Shown here: piece by piece, positions 1 through 6,242 of the stretch
How positions within the stretch are numbered: the first letter of the stretch is position 1
Layout: each line of letters opens with the position of its first letter
Source of the DNA: Myxococcales bacterium
GTDB taxonomy: Bacteria; Myxococcota; Bradymonadia; UBA7976; UBA1532
NCBI GenBank assembly: GCA_020430675.1
Contig: JAGQJJ010000130.1
Location: forward strand, 1 to 8,539
Direction: 5' to 3'
DNA: 8,539 bases
The notes under the pieces: generated by a model
Told to the model about the DNA's origin: nothing
Databases searched by the model: none
What the model saw: the letters and a program-made list of their open reading frames with translations, nothing else
Translations under genes and position numbers: made by a program

Positions 1-323
1 ACCGCGACCTCGTCCGAGAGCGGCAGGCAAAGCAGCGACTCGCAGTCGATATTGCTGGTGCAGACATCGCCGTACGCGGCCTCGCCCGGCGGCAGACAGA
101 CCGCCGGGATCTGCGCGTCGCCCGTCTCGACGCAGGGCCCCGACGGGCAGTCGGCGTCGCCGCGCGCCGGATCGCACTCGACCGTGCAGCGATTCAGCTC
201 ATCGGTCAGCGGCAGGCAGAACAGCGACTCGCAGTCGAGGTTGCTGTTGCACTCACCGCCGTACGGCTGGTCGCCGCCGGGCAGGCACAGCCCGGGCAGC
301 GCCGGATCGCCCGTCTCGACGCA
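1..323 (-). repeat. 189-bp in-frame tandem repeat inside the protease gene
   Basis: The plus-strand string GCCCGTCTCGACGCA occurs at 120 and at 309, and AGCGGCAGGCA occurs at 19 and at 208. Both pairs are exactly 189 bp apart, which is 63 codons. The encoded units both run VETGD, a proline-containing CLP segment, YG, C, then N.DCESL.CLPL. About 1.7 copies are visible and more may lie beyond the left edge. The in-frame period and nucleotide-level similarity indicate fairly recent duplication within the Cys-rich domain. Confidence 0.85.
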
Positions 324-1247
324 TTCCACCCCGGCCGCGCACCCGCCGATGCCCGGTCCGCAGACCCGCACGCACATCGCCGAGTCGCCGGTGGGCAGGC
401 AGAGCAGGCCGTTGCCGCACTGGTCGCTGCCGAAGCAGTAATCGCCCTCGGCGAATTCGCCTTCGCCGGGGTTCTCGTCCGAGCAGACGCGCGCGTTCGG
501 CGCACACGAAGTGCCGCCGTTGCGCAGGTTGAAGCAGGCCGAGTTCGCCGGGCAGCCGCCGGCGCAGGGCTGACCGCAGAACGCGCGGTCCGACTCCAGG
601 CCCAGGCAGATGCCGTTGCCCGCGCAGTCCGCGTCGTCGACGCAGGTGTCGCAGACCAGGCCCTCGCCGCCCGCGCCGTACAGATAACGCACACCACGGA
701 TGTCATCGGGCGCCAGGTCGCGCAACTCAAGGTCGCCGCCCGTCCAGTACATGGTCGCGTCGCGGTACCAGCTATGGCCCAACCCGATGGCGTGGCCGAT
801 CTCGTGCGTGGCCACGCCCTGCACGTCGGTCCGGTCGGCGTTGCCGTCGGTCGCCCACTCGAAGTTCTGGTCGTTGAAAGACACCTCAGCGCTTGAGATC
901 ACGCCGTTGCGCCGGTTGGTGAGCGTCACGCCCGCGGCGTCGGCGCCGAAGTCGCGCGGCCATTGCGCCAGAAAGCCGATGGTGATGTCGCCGCCGGCGC
1001 GCACCTCCTGAAAGGTGATGCGCGAGCCCTGCACCGCCTGCCACGTGGCAAACCCCGCGCGCATGGCCGCGTTGTCAGTGGCGTCGGGCACCGTGCGCGA
1101 GCCGGCGGTGATCGTGTAGGTCGGGTTGCCCGGCCACGCGGTGCGGTCGCCGTCGAGCGTGCCGAAGGCCAGCGCCCAGGCGGGCGCGAGCAGCAAGATC
1201 GCAGCGATGAGGCCTTGCGCGGATCGGATGAGCGGGCGTCGGGCCAC
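1..1247 (-). CDS. Secreted matrixin-like zinc metalloprotease with Cys-rich repeat tail (C-terminus beyond window)
   Basis: The frame is open from a GTG at 1247 to the left edge, giving about 415 residues with no stop, so the 3' end lies outside. The GTG is chosen because GGAGG sits at 1259-1255, about 7 nt upstream, and a signal peptide follows: basic MARRPLIR, a hydrophobic core, then AWALA|F near residue 27. Residues about 30-191 form the catalytic domain. The zinc motif HEIGHAIGLGHS has ligands H148, H152 and H158 and general base E149. A candidate Met-turn is at M166, and a matrixin-like LAPDDIRGVRYLYG ends the domain at 178-191. From about residue 199 the chain becomes Cys-rich with a 63-residue tandem repeat. 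In the family, such enzymes are exported endopeptidases; substrate unknown. No propeptide cysteine switch is obvious. The Cys-rich part may mediate binding or anchoring (inference). It is transcribed divergently from bamD. Confidence 0.9.
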   Translation of the reverse strand, partial: MARRPLIRSAQGLIAAILLLAPAWALAFGTLDGDRTAWPGNPTYTITAGSRTVPDATDNAAMRAGFATWQAVQGSRITFQEVRAGGDITIGFLAQWPRDFGADAAGVTLTNRRNGVISSAEVSFNDQNFEWATDGNADRTDVQGVATHEIGHAIGLGHSWYRDATMYWTGGDLELRDLAPDDIRGVRYLYGAGGEGLVCDTCVDDADCAGNGICLGLESDRAFCGQPCAGGCPANSACFNLRNGGTSCAPNARVCSDENPGEGEFAEGDYCFGSDQCGNGLLCLPTGDSAMCVRVCGPGIGGCAAGVECVETGDPALPGLCLPGGDQPYGGECNSNLDCESLFCLPLTDELNRCTVECDPARGDADCPSGPCVETGDAQIPAVCLPPGEAAYGDVCTSNIDCESLLCLPLSDEVA

Positions 1248-1351
1248 GAGCACACCTCCAGAGTTCAAGCGGAGCGCTTCTTAGCCGACCCGGGCGGTAC
1301 GGGTCAATCGACGGTTGCTCCGGCGCGTCCGCCGGTGGTAGTCAGCACGCC
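1248..1351. promoter_or_regulatory. Divergent intergenic region with two small palindromes
   Basis: These 104 bp separate the protease gene (leftward) from bamD (rightward), so both promoters should lie here or overlap the gene ends. Two short inverted repeats are visible: AAGCG-gag-CGCTT at 1267-1279, and GACCCG at 1287-1292 paired with CGGGTC at 1300-1305 around a 7-nt loop. Either could be an operator half-site pair. No convincing -35/-10 pair could be read, and the bamD start has only a weak GGTGG about 13 nt upstream. Assignment as regulatory rests on position plus symmetry only. Confidence 0.35.
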
Positions 1352-2125
1352 ATGCGAATCTTGATCGGGCTCGCCCTCGTCCCCCTGCTGCTCACGCTCG
1401 GCTGCAACAAGCAGCAGACCGACCGCTCGTACGCCGGCACCGCCAAATACCGGTACGAGTTGGGCATGGAAGCCCTCGACGACGGCAATTACATCGAGGC
1501 CATCCAGCACTTCACGCTGGTCAAGAACAAGTTCACCTACAGCCAGTACGCCGCGCTCGCCGAGCTGCGCATCGCCGATGCCTACTTCGATCAGGACAAG
1601 CAGATCGAAGCGATCGACGGCTACCGCACCTTCGTACAGCGCCGCCCGAATCACCCCGACGTGCCCTACGCGCTGTATCGGATCGGGCTGTCGTACTACC
1701 AGCAGATCCCCAGCGGTTTCTTCCTCTTCCCGCCGCCCTTCGAGAAGGACCAGAGCGCCACCAAAGACGCCCTGCGCTCGTTCCGCGAGTACGTCGACCG
1801 CTTCCCGCAGCATGAGAAGGTCGACGAAGCGCTCGGTTACATCCTCGAATGCCGCCGGTTGATGGCCGATTACGAGCTGTTTGTCGCCCGCTTCTATCTC
1901 GGCCAGGACCGCCCGGTCTCGGCGCGCGGGCGGCTTGAGACGGTGATGCACGACTTCGAAGACGTGCCCGAGCGCTGGCGCGACGGCATGCAGCTCCTCA
2001 TCGAGACCTACCGCGCGCTCGACCAGGACGCCGAGGCGCGCGAGGCCGCGCGCGCCCTGATCGCCAAGGCGCCGCGCAGCGACGAAGCCGACGACGCGCG
2101 CAAGATGTACCCCAACCTGCGCTGA
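1352..2125 (+). CDS. bamD: Outer membrane protein assembly lipoprotein BamD
   Basis: The product is 257 aa, close to the roughly 245 aa of E. coli BamD. BamD is a TPR-like lipoprotein on the periplasmic face of the outer membrane; with BamA it folds and inserts beta-barrel proteins. The N-terminus MRILIGLALVPLLLTLGC is a lipoprotein signal with the acylated cysteine at C18; Thr at -3 is slightly atypical for a lipobox. The rest is helical repeat sequence: an A-x4-Y-EL-G-ALDDGNYIEAI repeat at about 30-50, a second at about 69-97, then the BamD-typical block with DQS..DAL.SF..YVDRFP at 133-152. The segment ELFVARFYL at 175-183 and a last repeat at about 208-240 follow. It is apparently monocistronic: 284 bp separate it from the next gene. 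It is essential in proteobacteria studied, so probably essential here. Confidence 0.93.
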   Translation: MRILIGLALVPLLLTLGCNKQQTDRSYAGTAKYRYELGMEALDDGNYIEAIQHFTLVKNKFTYSQYAALAELRIADAYFDQDKQIEAIDGYRTFVQRRPNHPDVPYALYRIGLSYYQQIPSGFFLFPPPFEKDQSATKDALRSFREYVDRFPQHEKVDEALGYILECRRLMADYELFVARFYLGQDRPVSARGRLETVMHDFEDVPERWRDGMQLLIETYRALDQDAEAREAARALIAKAPRSDEADDARKMYPNLR

Positions 2126-2246
2126 CCTGCCCGCCCATTGCGCCGTCGGTTGGTGTGAATCTGCACCACGGCGGTGTGCCCGCCCGTTCACTGATCGACC
2201 ATGTGGCAGTCGCACCCATCGGTGCCTCTGCCCGGTGGAGTCGCGT

Positions 2247-2309
2247 GCCCTCGCTGCGCTGACACCCGCCGCTCCCCGCGTCTTCCGCCCGGTGCAGCGC
2301 AGCGAGGGC
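2247..2309. repeat. Long inverted repeat in the bamD-downstream intergenic region
   Basis: GCCCTCGCTGCGCTG at 2247-2261 is perfectly complementary to 2295-2309. After one unpaired A (2262), CACC at 2263-2266 pairs with GGTG at 2291-2294, giving 19 pairs around a 24-nt loop. No T-run follows on either strand, so a classical intrinsic terminator is not supported, although it could act as a 3'-end stabilising hairpin for the bamD transcript. The rest of 2126-2409 holds a 9-bp direct repeat TGCCCGCCC (2128 and 2177) and a GGAG ribosome binding site at 2398-2401 for the next gene. I see no gene and no clear promoter in it. Confidence 0.6.
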
Positions 2310-2409
2310 TCGGGTGCTCCGCGGCGGTCCGCTTCTTGCTGAGTCCGATCGGCGTCTGGTCTGACCCTTGCTAGAAAGCACCGCGAACGACGTCTCTGGA
2401 GTTTCGACC

Positions 2410-4104
2410 ATGCGCGCGCTCTCCCTGCTCCTGCTCGCCACCTCGGCCGGCGCCCTCTTCGCCGGCTGCAACTACGAAGACTGCTTCGACTGCCAGTACC
2501 CCGGCTTCTACGACTACTGCGACGACACCGGCTGCTATGCGTGTAGCGACGGTGACTGTCAGCCCCTCCGCTGTCTCGGCGACTACGATTGCCCGGCCGG
2601 CGCCATCTGCGGCGCCAACGGCATGTGCCGCGTGCCCGGCGGCGGGCCGCCCCGCGCCGACGCCGGCGTCTCGCCGGGCCTGCCCTGCTTCATCGACCTC
2701 GACTGCCCCAATAACGGCGTCTGCGCCGACGGCTTCTGCGCCGCGCCGCCCGCCGACCGCTGCGACGGGCCCGAGGATTGCCCGGCCGGCCAGGTCTGCA
2801 ACGCCAACAACCGCTGCATCTGGGCGCCCGGCGGCGACAACGCCTGCGAGCGCGACGGCGACTGCATGCCCGGCTGCGTCTGCGTGAACAACGAGTGCTT
2901 CGAGTCGAGCCGCTGCGAGGCCGATCGCGACTGTCCGGCGGGCGACGTCTGCGTTGACGGCACCTGCCGCATGGCCTGCTTCACCGACGTGGACTGCGGG
3001 CTCGCCGCCTACTGCATCGATGGTCGCTGCACCCCGCAATGCGACGGCGACTCGTCGCTGCCTGACGGCTATGTCTGTGAGGACGGCCGCCCGGTGCCGG
3101 TGCGCCCCGAGTGCCAGCGCAACGCCGACTGCACCGATGGCCGCCAGTGCATCGATGGCCGCTGCCAGGGCGAAGCGCAGCCGCCGCCCGAATGCGCCGA
3201 GGCCGCCGATTGCGGCGCGGGGCGCATCTGCGTCGACGGCGCGTGCGCTGATGATCCGGCGATCGAGTGCCGCATCGACGCGCAATGCGATGCCGGCGAG
3301 GCCTGCGTGGCGGGCGTCTGCGAGGCGCAGGGCGAGGTCTCGTGCGACGCCTCGTGCCAGTGCCCCAGCGGCCAGTTCTGCGACCTGGGCACCCACGTCT
3401 GCATGGACGCGCCGCCCGAGCCGCAGCCCTGCGAGGTGCTCTGCGACTGCCCCGCCGGCGACATCTGTGAAGACGGCATGTGCCGCGTGCCTGAGGATCG
3501 GGCCTGCATGGACACCGCGCAGTGCGCCGCCGGCCTCGTCTGCCGCAACAGCCGCTGCGTGCCCGAGCCGCCGCCCGGCTGCGACTTCTGTCAGTTCGAC
3601 GGCCAGTGCCGCACCGGCGCGCGCTGCATCGATGGCCAGTGCCTGCCCGCCTGCTCGGCGCCGGCCGACTGCCCGGTGGGCACCGCGTGCATCGACGGCG
3701 TCTGCGATCCCGACGGCGCCCGCGAGCCGCAGTGCGTGGTCAACGCGGACTGCGACAACGGCGTGTGCATCGACGCCGCCTGCCACGGCCGCTGCGGCGA
3801 AGACGGCGACTGCGGGGCCTTCGAGACCTGCGACGGCGGCCTGTGCGCCGCCGATCTGTGCCCGGCGCTCGAATGCCTGCGCAACGCCGAGTGCGCCGAC
3901 GGGCTGCACTGCGTCGATGGCCGCTGTCAGACGCCGTGCTGGTCGGATGATGACTGCGAGGGCGAGCTGATCTGCTTCGAGCGCTACTGCCAGCCGCCGC
4001 AGGCGCAGATGCCCGAGTGCCTGCGCAACATCGACTGCCCGGATGACATGGAGTGCCAGAACGGCGCCTGCGAAGAGCGCCGCAACGCCTTCCAGAACCC
4101 CTGA
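2410..4104 (+). CDS. Cysteine-repeat lipoprotein (about 20 C-x-x-G-type repeats)
   Basis: This is a 564-aa protein starting at the ATG at 2410, which has GGAG at 2398-2401 (8-nt spacing) and is followed directly by a signal peptide. A TTG upstream in frame would bury that signal. The signal ends ALFAGC, so C20 is the likely lipidated residue; Phe at -3 is less common. The mature chain is about 20 tandem units of 25-30 residues with the core DC-P/x-x-G-x-x-C-x-D-G-x-C, for example DCPAGDVCVDGTC. About 19 units are intact; one near residues 215-235 is degenerate. Cysteines are roughly one residue in six (about 90 by eye). Units of this kind are often matched to Dickkopf-N/EB-like Cys-rich domains and are frequent in myxobacterial-type surface proteins. 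No catalytic motif is visible. An adhesive, structural or ligand-binding surface role is inference. The codon GC bias matches the neighbours. Confidence 0.88.
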   Translation: MRALSLLLLATSAGALFAGCNYEDCFDCQYPGFYDYCDDTGCYACSDGDCQPLRCLGDYDCPAGAICGANGMCRVPGGGPPRADAGVSPGLPCFIDLDCPNNGVCADGFCAAPPADRCDGPEDCPAGQVCNANNRCIWAPGGDNACERDGDCMPGCVCVNNECFESSRCEADRDCPAGDVCVDGTCRMACFTDVDCGLAAYCIDGRCTPQCDGDSSLPDGYVCEDGRPVPVRPECQRNADCTDGRQCIDGRCQGEAQPPPECAEAADCGAGRICVDGACADDPAIECRIDAQCDAGEACVAGVCEAQGEVSCDASCQCPSGQFCDLGTHVCMDAPPEPQPCEVLCDCPAGDICEDGMCRVPEDRACMDTAQCAAGLVCRNSRCVPEPPPGCDFCQFDGQCRTGARCIDGQCLPACSAPADCPVGTACIDGVCDPDGAREPQCVVNADCDNGVCIDAACHGRCGEDGDCGAFETCDGGLCAADLCPALECLRNAECADGLHCVDGRCQTPCWSDDDCEGELICFERYCQPPQAQMPECLRNIDCPDDMECQNGACEERRNAFQNP

Positions 4105-4113
4105 TCACCCCCC

Positions 4114-4330
4114 GGGGGTCGGCGCGCCCCGAGCGCGGAGGGCGCGACCGGTCGAGCGAGGTGCGACCTGGTGACCCGAGTTCGAGGAGCGAAGCCGAAG
4201 GAATACCCGAGGTATTCCAAGTGCTGAGTGACATGGAAATCGGGGCACCGGGTCGTGCATCGCGAAGCGCCGGGCCGTGCGCGACGCGCTCCTATCCCCC
4301 TCGGGCGCGCCGACCCCCGCCTCCTCGCTG
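4114..4330 (+). ncRNA. Candidate structured RNA with three-way junction, tandem G-A motifs and pseudoknot
   Basis: The helices nest consistently. The closing stem is 4114-4133 with 4300-4318, 19 pairs and one bulged C. Stem A is GCGCGACC 4142-4149 with GGTCGTGC 4251-4258, including one G-U. Hairpin B is GGTCG 4150-4154 with CGACC 4164-4168. Stem C is 4170-4182 with 4237-4249, two mismatches. A, B and C meet in a tight three-way junction with single-nucleotide linkers. Above C lie two tandem G-A motifs (4187-4188/4230-4231 and 4191-4192/4226-4227), an internal loop, and a perfect 8-bp hairpin GGAATACC-cga-GGTATTCC at 4200-4218. The loop of B, AGCGAGG at 4155-4161, can pair with CCTCGCT at 4323-4329, a possible pseudoknot. 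The G-U and G-A pairs would be C-A and C-T on the other strand, favouring plus-strand RNA. The size and architecture recall HEARO/omega RNAs, but this is not confirmed. A cis-regulatory leader of the next gene or a non-autonomous mobile repeat are alternatives. Confidence 0.65.
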
Positions 4331-4370
4331 ACTCCGCTGGCCAAGCTTCCCACCCCGTCGGTATGGTCAC

Positions 4371-4392
4371 GGCTCCGTTTCAGACCGGAGCC
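4371..4392 (+). promoter_or_regulatory. Hairpin enclosing the ribosome binding site of the esterase gene
   Basis: GGCTCCG at 4371-4377 is a perfect complement of CGGAGCC at 4386-4392, with an 8-nt loop. The 3' arm contains the only plausible Shine-Dalgarno sequence, GGAG at 4387-4390, placed 9 nt before the ATG at 4400. Folding of this hairpin in the mRNA would hide the ribosome binding site, which suggests translational control or at least reduced initiation. Regulation is inference; the pairing is seen directly. Confidence 0.5.
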
Positions 4393-4399
4393 CCGCCCG

Positions 4400-5632
4400 A
4401 TGAACCGCTCGCTGCTCATGCTGTCGTGCCTGCTCGGATTGACCGCCTGCGCCGAAGACAATGAAACCCACCTCGACGCTGAGGCGACTGCGATGGACGC
4501 GGCGCCCGATGCTGCGCCCGACGCCGCGGTCGACGCTGCGCCGCCGGTGGATCCGCTCACTCGATGGCATGATGTCGAGCCCGGCGGCGACACGATCTGC
4601 TCGCGCGGCACGCCCTACCGTTTTTTTGTGCGCGACGGCGATCCCGACAAGGTGATCTTCGACTTCCAGGGCGGCGGCGCCTGCTGGGACGAGACGAGCT
4701 GCTCGGTGGCCGGCGCGCTTTTCGCCGAAGAGGCGCGGCCGCTGTCGGCTTATACCGACCGGCTCGCGGAGGGCACGATCGGCGGGCTCTTCGACGCCGA
4801 TCCGGCTTTGAATCCGCTGGCCGACTGGACCTTGGTGCACGTGCAGTACTGCACCGGCGACATCCACTGGGGCAACGCTGAGAAGACCTACCGCGAGGGG
4901 CTCACCATCGAGCACCGCGGCTTTGTCAACGCCTCGGCAACGCTGGCGTGGGCCTATGAGCGCTTCAATCCGTCGCAGATCCTGGTCAGCGGGTGCAGCG
5001 CGGGCGCCTATGGCGCCATCCTGCACTCGGCGTATATCGCGCGGCAGTACCCCGATGCGCGGCTGGCGGTGCTCGCCGACTCGGGCGCGGGCATCATCAC
5101 TGACAGCTTCCTCGCCGACAGCCTGCCGAACTGGGGCGCGCAGCCGAACCTGCCCGATTTTGTCGCCGGCCTCGACCGGCCGATCACCGAGCTGACCCTG
5201 CCGGCGGTGTATATCGGCGTGGCGGGCACGTTCCCGCAGCACCGCTTCGCGCAGACGGCGACCGCTTTCGACGCTGATCAGATCTTCTATTACACCGCGA
5301 TGGGCGGCGCCGCGGGCGACTGGCCGGGGCGGTTCCGCGACAGCCTCGCGACCATCGCCGGCTCGGCGCCAAACTTCACGTATTACGTACCGCCGGGGCC
5401 GATGCACTGCGCGCTGCCCTACCCCTTCCTGGCCGACCGCGAGGTCAACGGCGTGCGGCAGATCGACTGGGTCGACGACCTGGTCAACGCGCCGGAGATG
5501 CCCGCGCCGGTGGCTTGCGAGGGCGAGGCCTGCTTCGACGACCCGGTCTGCGACGCCTGCGCGGCCAATGGCGGCGGGCCGGGCTGCGGGTTCTGCGACG
5601 GTTGGCCGGATCAGTTCCGCAACCCGCAGTAA
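4400..5632 (+). CDS. Pectin acetylesterase/Notum-family lipoprotein hydrolase
   Basis: The product is 410 aa from the ATG at 4400. The frame is open further upstream, but this ATG begins a clean lipoprotein signal ending LLGLTAC (lipidated C17) and has GGAG 9 nt before it. A low-complexity linker of Asp-Ala-Ala-Pro repeats at about residues 28-48 spaces the enzyme from the membrane. The family signature is clear: FQGGGACW at 89-96, YCTGDIHWG at 150-158, the nucleophile elbow GCSAG with S200, and a C-terminal MHC with H336 as likely catalytic histidine. D291 or D293 is the best guess for the acid by spacing. Members are serine carboxylesterases that remove acyl groups from polysaccharides (plant enzymes) or lipids from proteins (Notum); the substrate here is unknown. 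An extra tail from about 375 on holds six cysteines (for example CDACAANGG and CGFC). It lies 52 bp upstream of the exonuclease gene and may be cotranscribed with it. Confidence 0.88.
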   Translation: MNRSLLMLSCLLGLTACAEDNETHLDAEATAMDAAPDAAPDAAVDAAPPVDPLTRWHDVEPGGDTICSRGTPYRFFVRDGDPDKVIFDFQGGGACWDETSCSVAGALFAEEARPLSAYTDRLAEGTIGGLFDADPALNPLADWTLVHVQYCTGDIHWGNAEKTYREGLTIEHRGFVNASATLAWAYERFNPSQILVSGCSAGAYGAILHSAYIARQYPDARLAVLADSGAGIITDSFLADSLPNWGAQPNLPDFVAGLDRPITELTLPAVYIGVAGTFPQHRFAQTATAFDADQIFYYTAMGGAAGDWPGRFRDSLATIAGSAPNFTYYVPPGPMHCALPYPFLADREVNGVRQIDWVDDLVNAPEMPAPVACEGEACFDDPVCDACAANGGGPGCGFCDGWPDQFRNPQ

Positions 5633-5684
5633 TGACCGGGAGGGGAGCGTGGCAGCGCCGGGCGATCGGTGGCATGCTGCGCCG

Positions 5685-6242
5685 ATGTTTGCCCAGCACG
5701 CTTTTGTCATCGTCGATACCGAGACCGGCGGGCTCGACCCGCAGACGCACAGCCTGCTCTCGGTCGGGCTGGTCAGCGGGGATCGGCGCCATTCGACCGA
5801 GTTTTTTGTCGTCGAGCCAACCCTGGTCACCGACCCGAAGTCGATGGCGGTCAATCGCCTCGATCTGGCGCAGGTGAAGGCCGAGGGGCTGGACCCGGCG
5901 GCGGCCTGCGATGCGATCGGCGCGTTCATCGAAGCGACCGGTCTGGCGCGACCGGTGACGCTGGTCGGCCATAACATCGCGTTTGATCTGGCCTTTCTGC
6001 ATCGTCTTTATCGGCTTGCCGGCCGCGATTTCGGGCGTGATTTCTCGCACCGGTCGGTCGATACGCATAGCCTGCTGTGGGCAGCGATGGCCGCCGGACG
6101 CCTGCCGCCGGGCGTGGGCGGCTCGGACGCCGCGTTTGCGCATTTTGGCATCGCGCCGCCGCCCGAGAAGCGGCACACCGCGCTCGGCGACGCGCTGGCG
6201 ACGGCCGATCTGCTCGAACGGCTGCTTCAGACCTTCGCCTGA
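5685..6242 (+). CDS. DnaQ-like DEDDh 3'-5' exonuclease
   Basis: This 185-aa protein is essentially a bare exonuclease domain, shorter than a full proteobacterial DNA polymerase III epsilon subunit (about 240 aa). All five DEDDh residues are readable: D11 and E13 in IVDTETGG (Exo I), D101 in GHNIAFD (Exo II), and H164 and D169 in RHTALGD (Exo III). The family uses two metal ions to remove nucleotides from 3' ends in proofreading, repair or RNA trimming. No BRCT, UvrC-like or polymerase-binding extension is present, so the specific role cannot be told. ATG 5685 is preferred because it leaves the usual short lead before Exo I; its Shine-Dalgarno is weak. An in-frame GTG at 5649 behind GGGAGG (5638-5643) is a real alternative adding 12 residues. 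The stop codon abuts the next ATG, so translation is probably coupled. Confidence 0.88.
   Translation: MFAQHAFVIVDTETGGLDPQTHSLLSVGLVSGDRRHSTEFFVVEPTLVTDPKSMAVNRLDLAQVKAEGLDPAAACDAIGAFIEATGLARPVTLVGHNIAFDLAFLHRLYRLAGRDFGRDFSHRSVDTHSLLWAAMAAGRLPPGVGGSDAAFAHFGIAPPPEKRHTALGDALATADLLERLLQTFA

Noticed and set aside
1304..2215. 303-codon minus-strand frame opposite bamD
   Set aside because: It is antisense to a confident BamD coding sequence, with no signal or motif of its own.
2372..2377. TAGAAA as a -10 box for the Cys-repeat gene, with TTGCTG at 2336 as -35
   Set aside because: The spacing is about 30 bp, far from the usual 16-18, and no better -35 is present.
2371..3909. 512-codon open frame on the minus strand opposite the Cys-repeat lipoprotein
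   Set aside because: Its translation is Ala/Val/Gly/Arg-rich with no domain or signal. It is a by-product of the high-GC repeat codons on the plus strand, which encode a clear signal peptide and repeats.
2560..4090. Regularly spaced repeats that could be mistaken for a CRISPR array
   Set aside because: The repeats are in-frame codons for Cys-rich protein units, vary in sequence and length, and lack constant repeats with unique spacers.
4277..4399. Upstream extension of the esterase frame starting at 4277
   Set aside because: It would place 41 residues before a perfect lipoprotein signal and overlap the structured RNA element. The ATG at 4400 has a ribosome binding site.
4100..5700. IscB, TnpB or other nuclease gene beside the RNA element
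   Set aside because: No frame on either strand near the element shows RuvC, HNH or TnpB motifs; the downstream gene is an esterase.
4367..5977. 536-codon minus-strand frame opposite the esterase and exonuclease genes
   Set aside because: Both plus-strand genes show intact catalytic motifs, while the minus frame shows none and is biased toward Arg/Ala.
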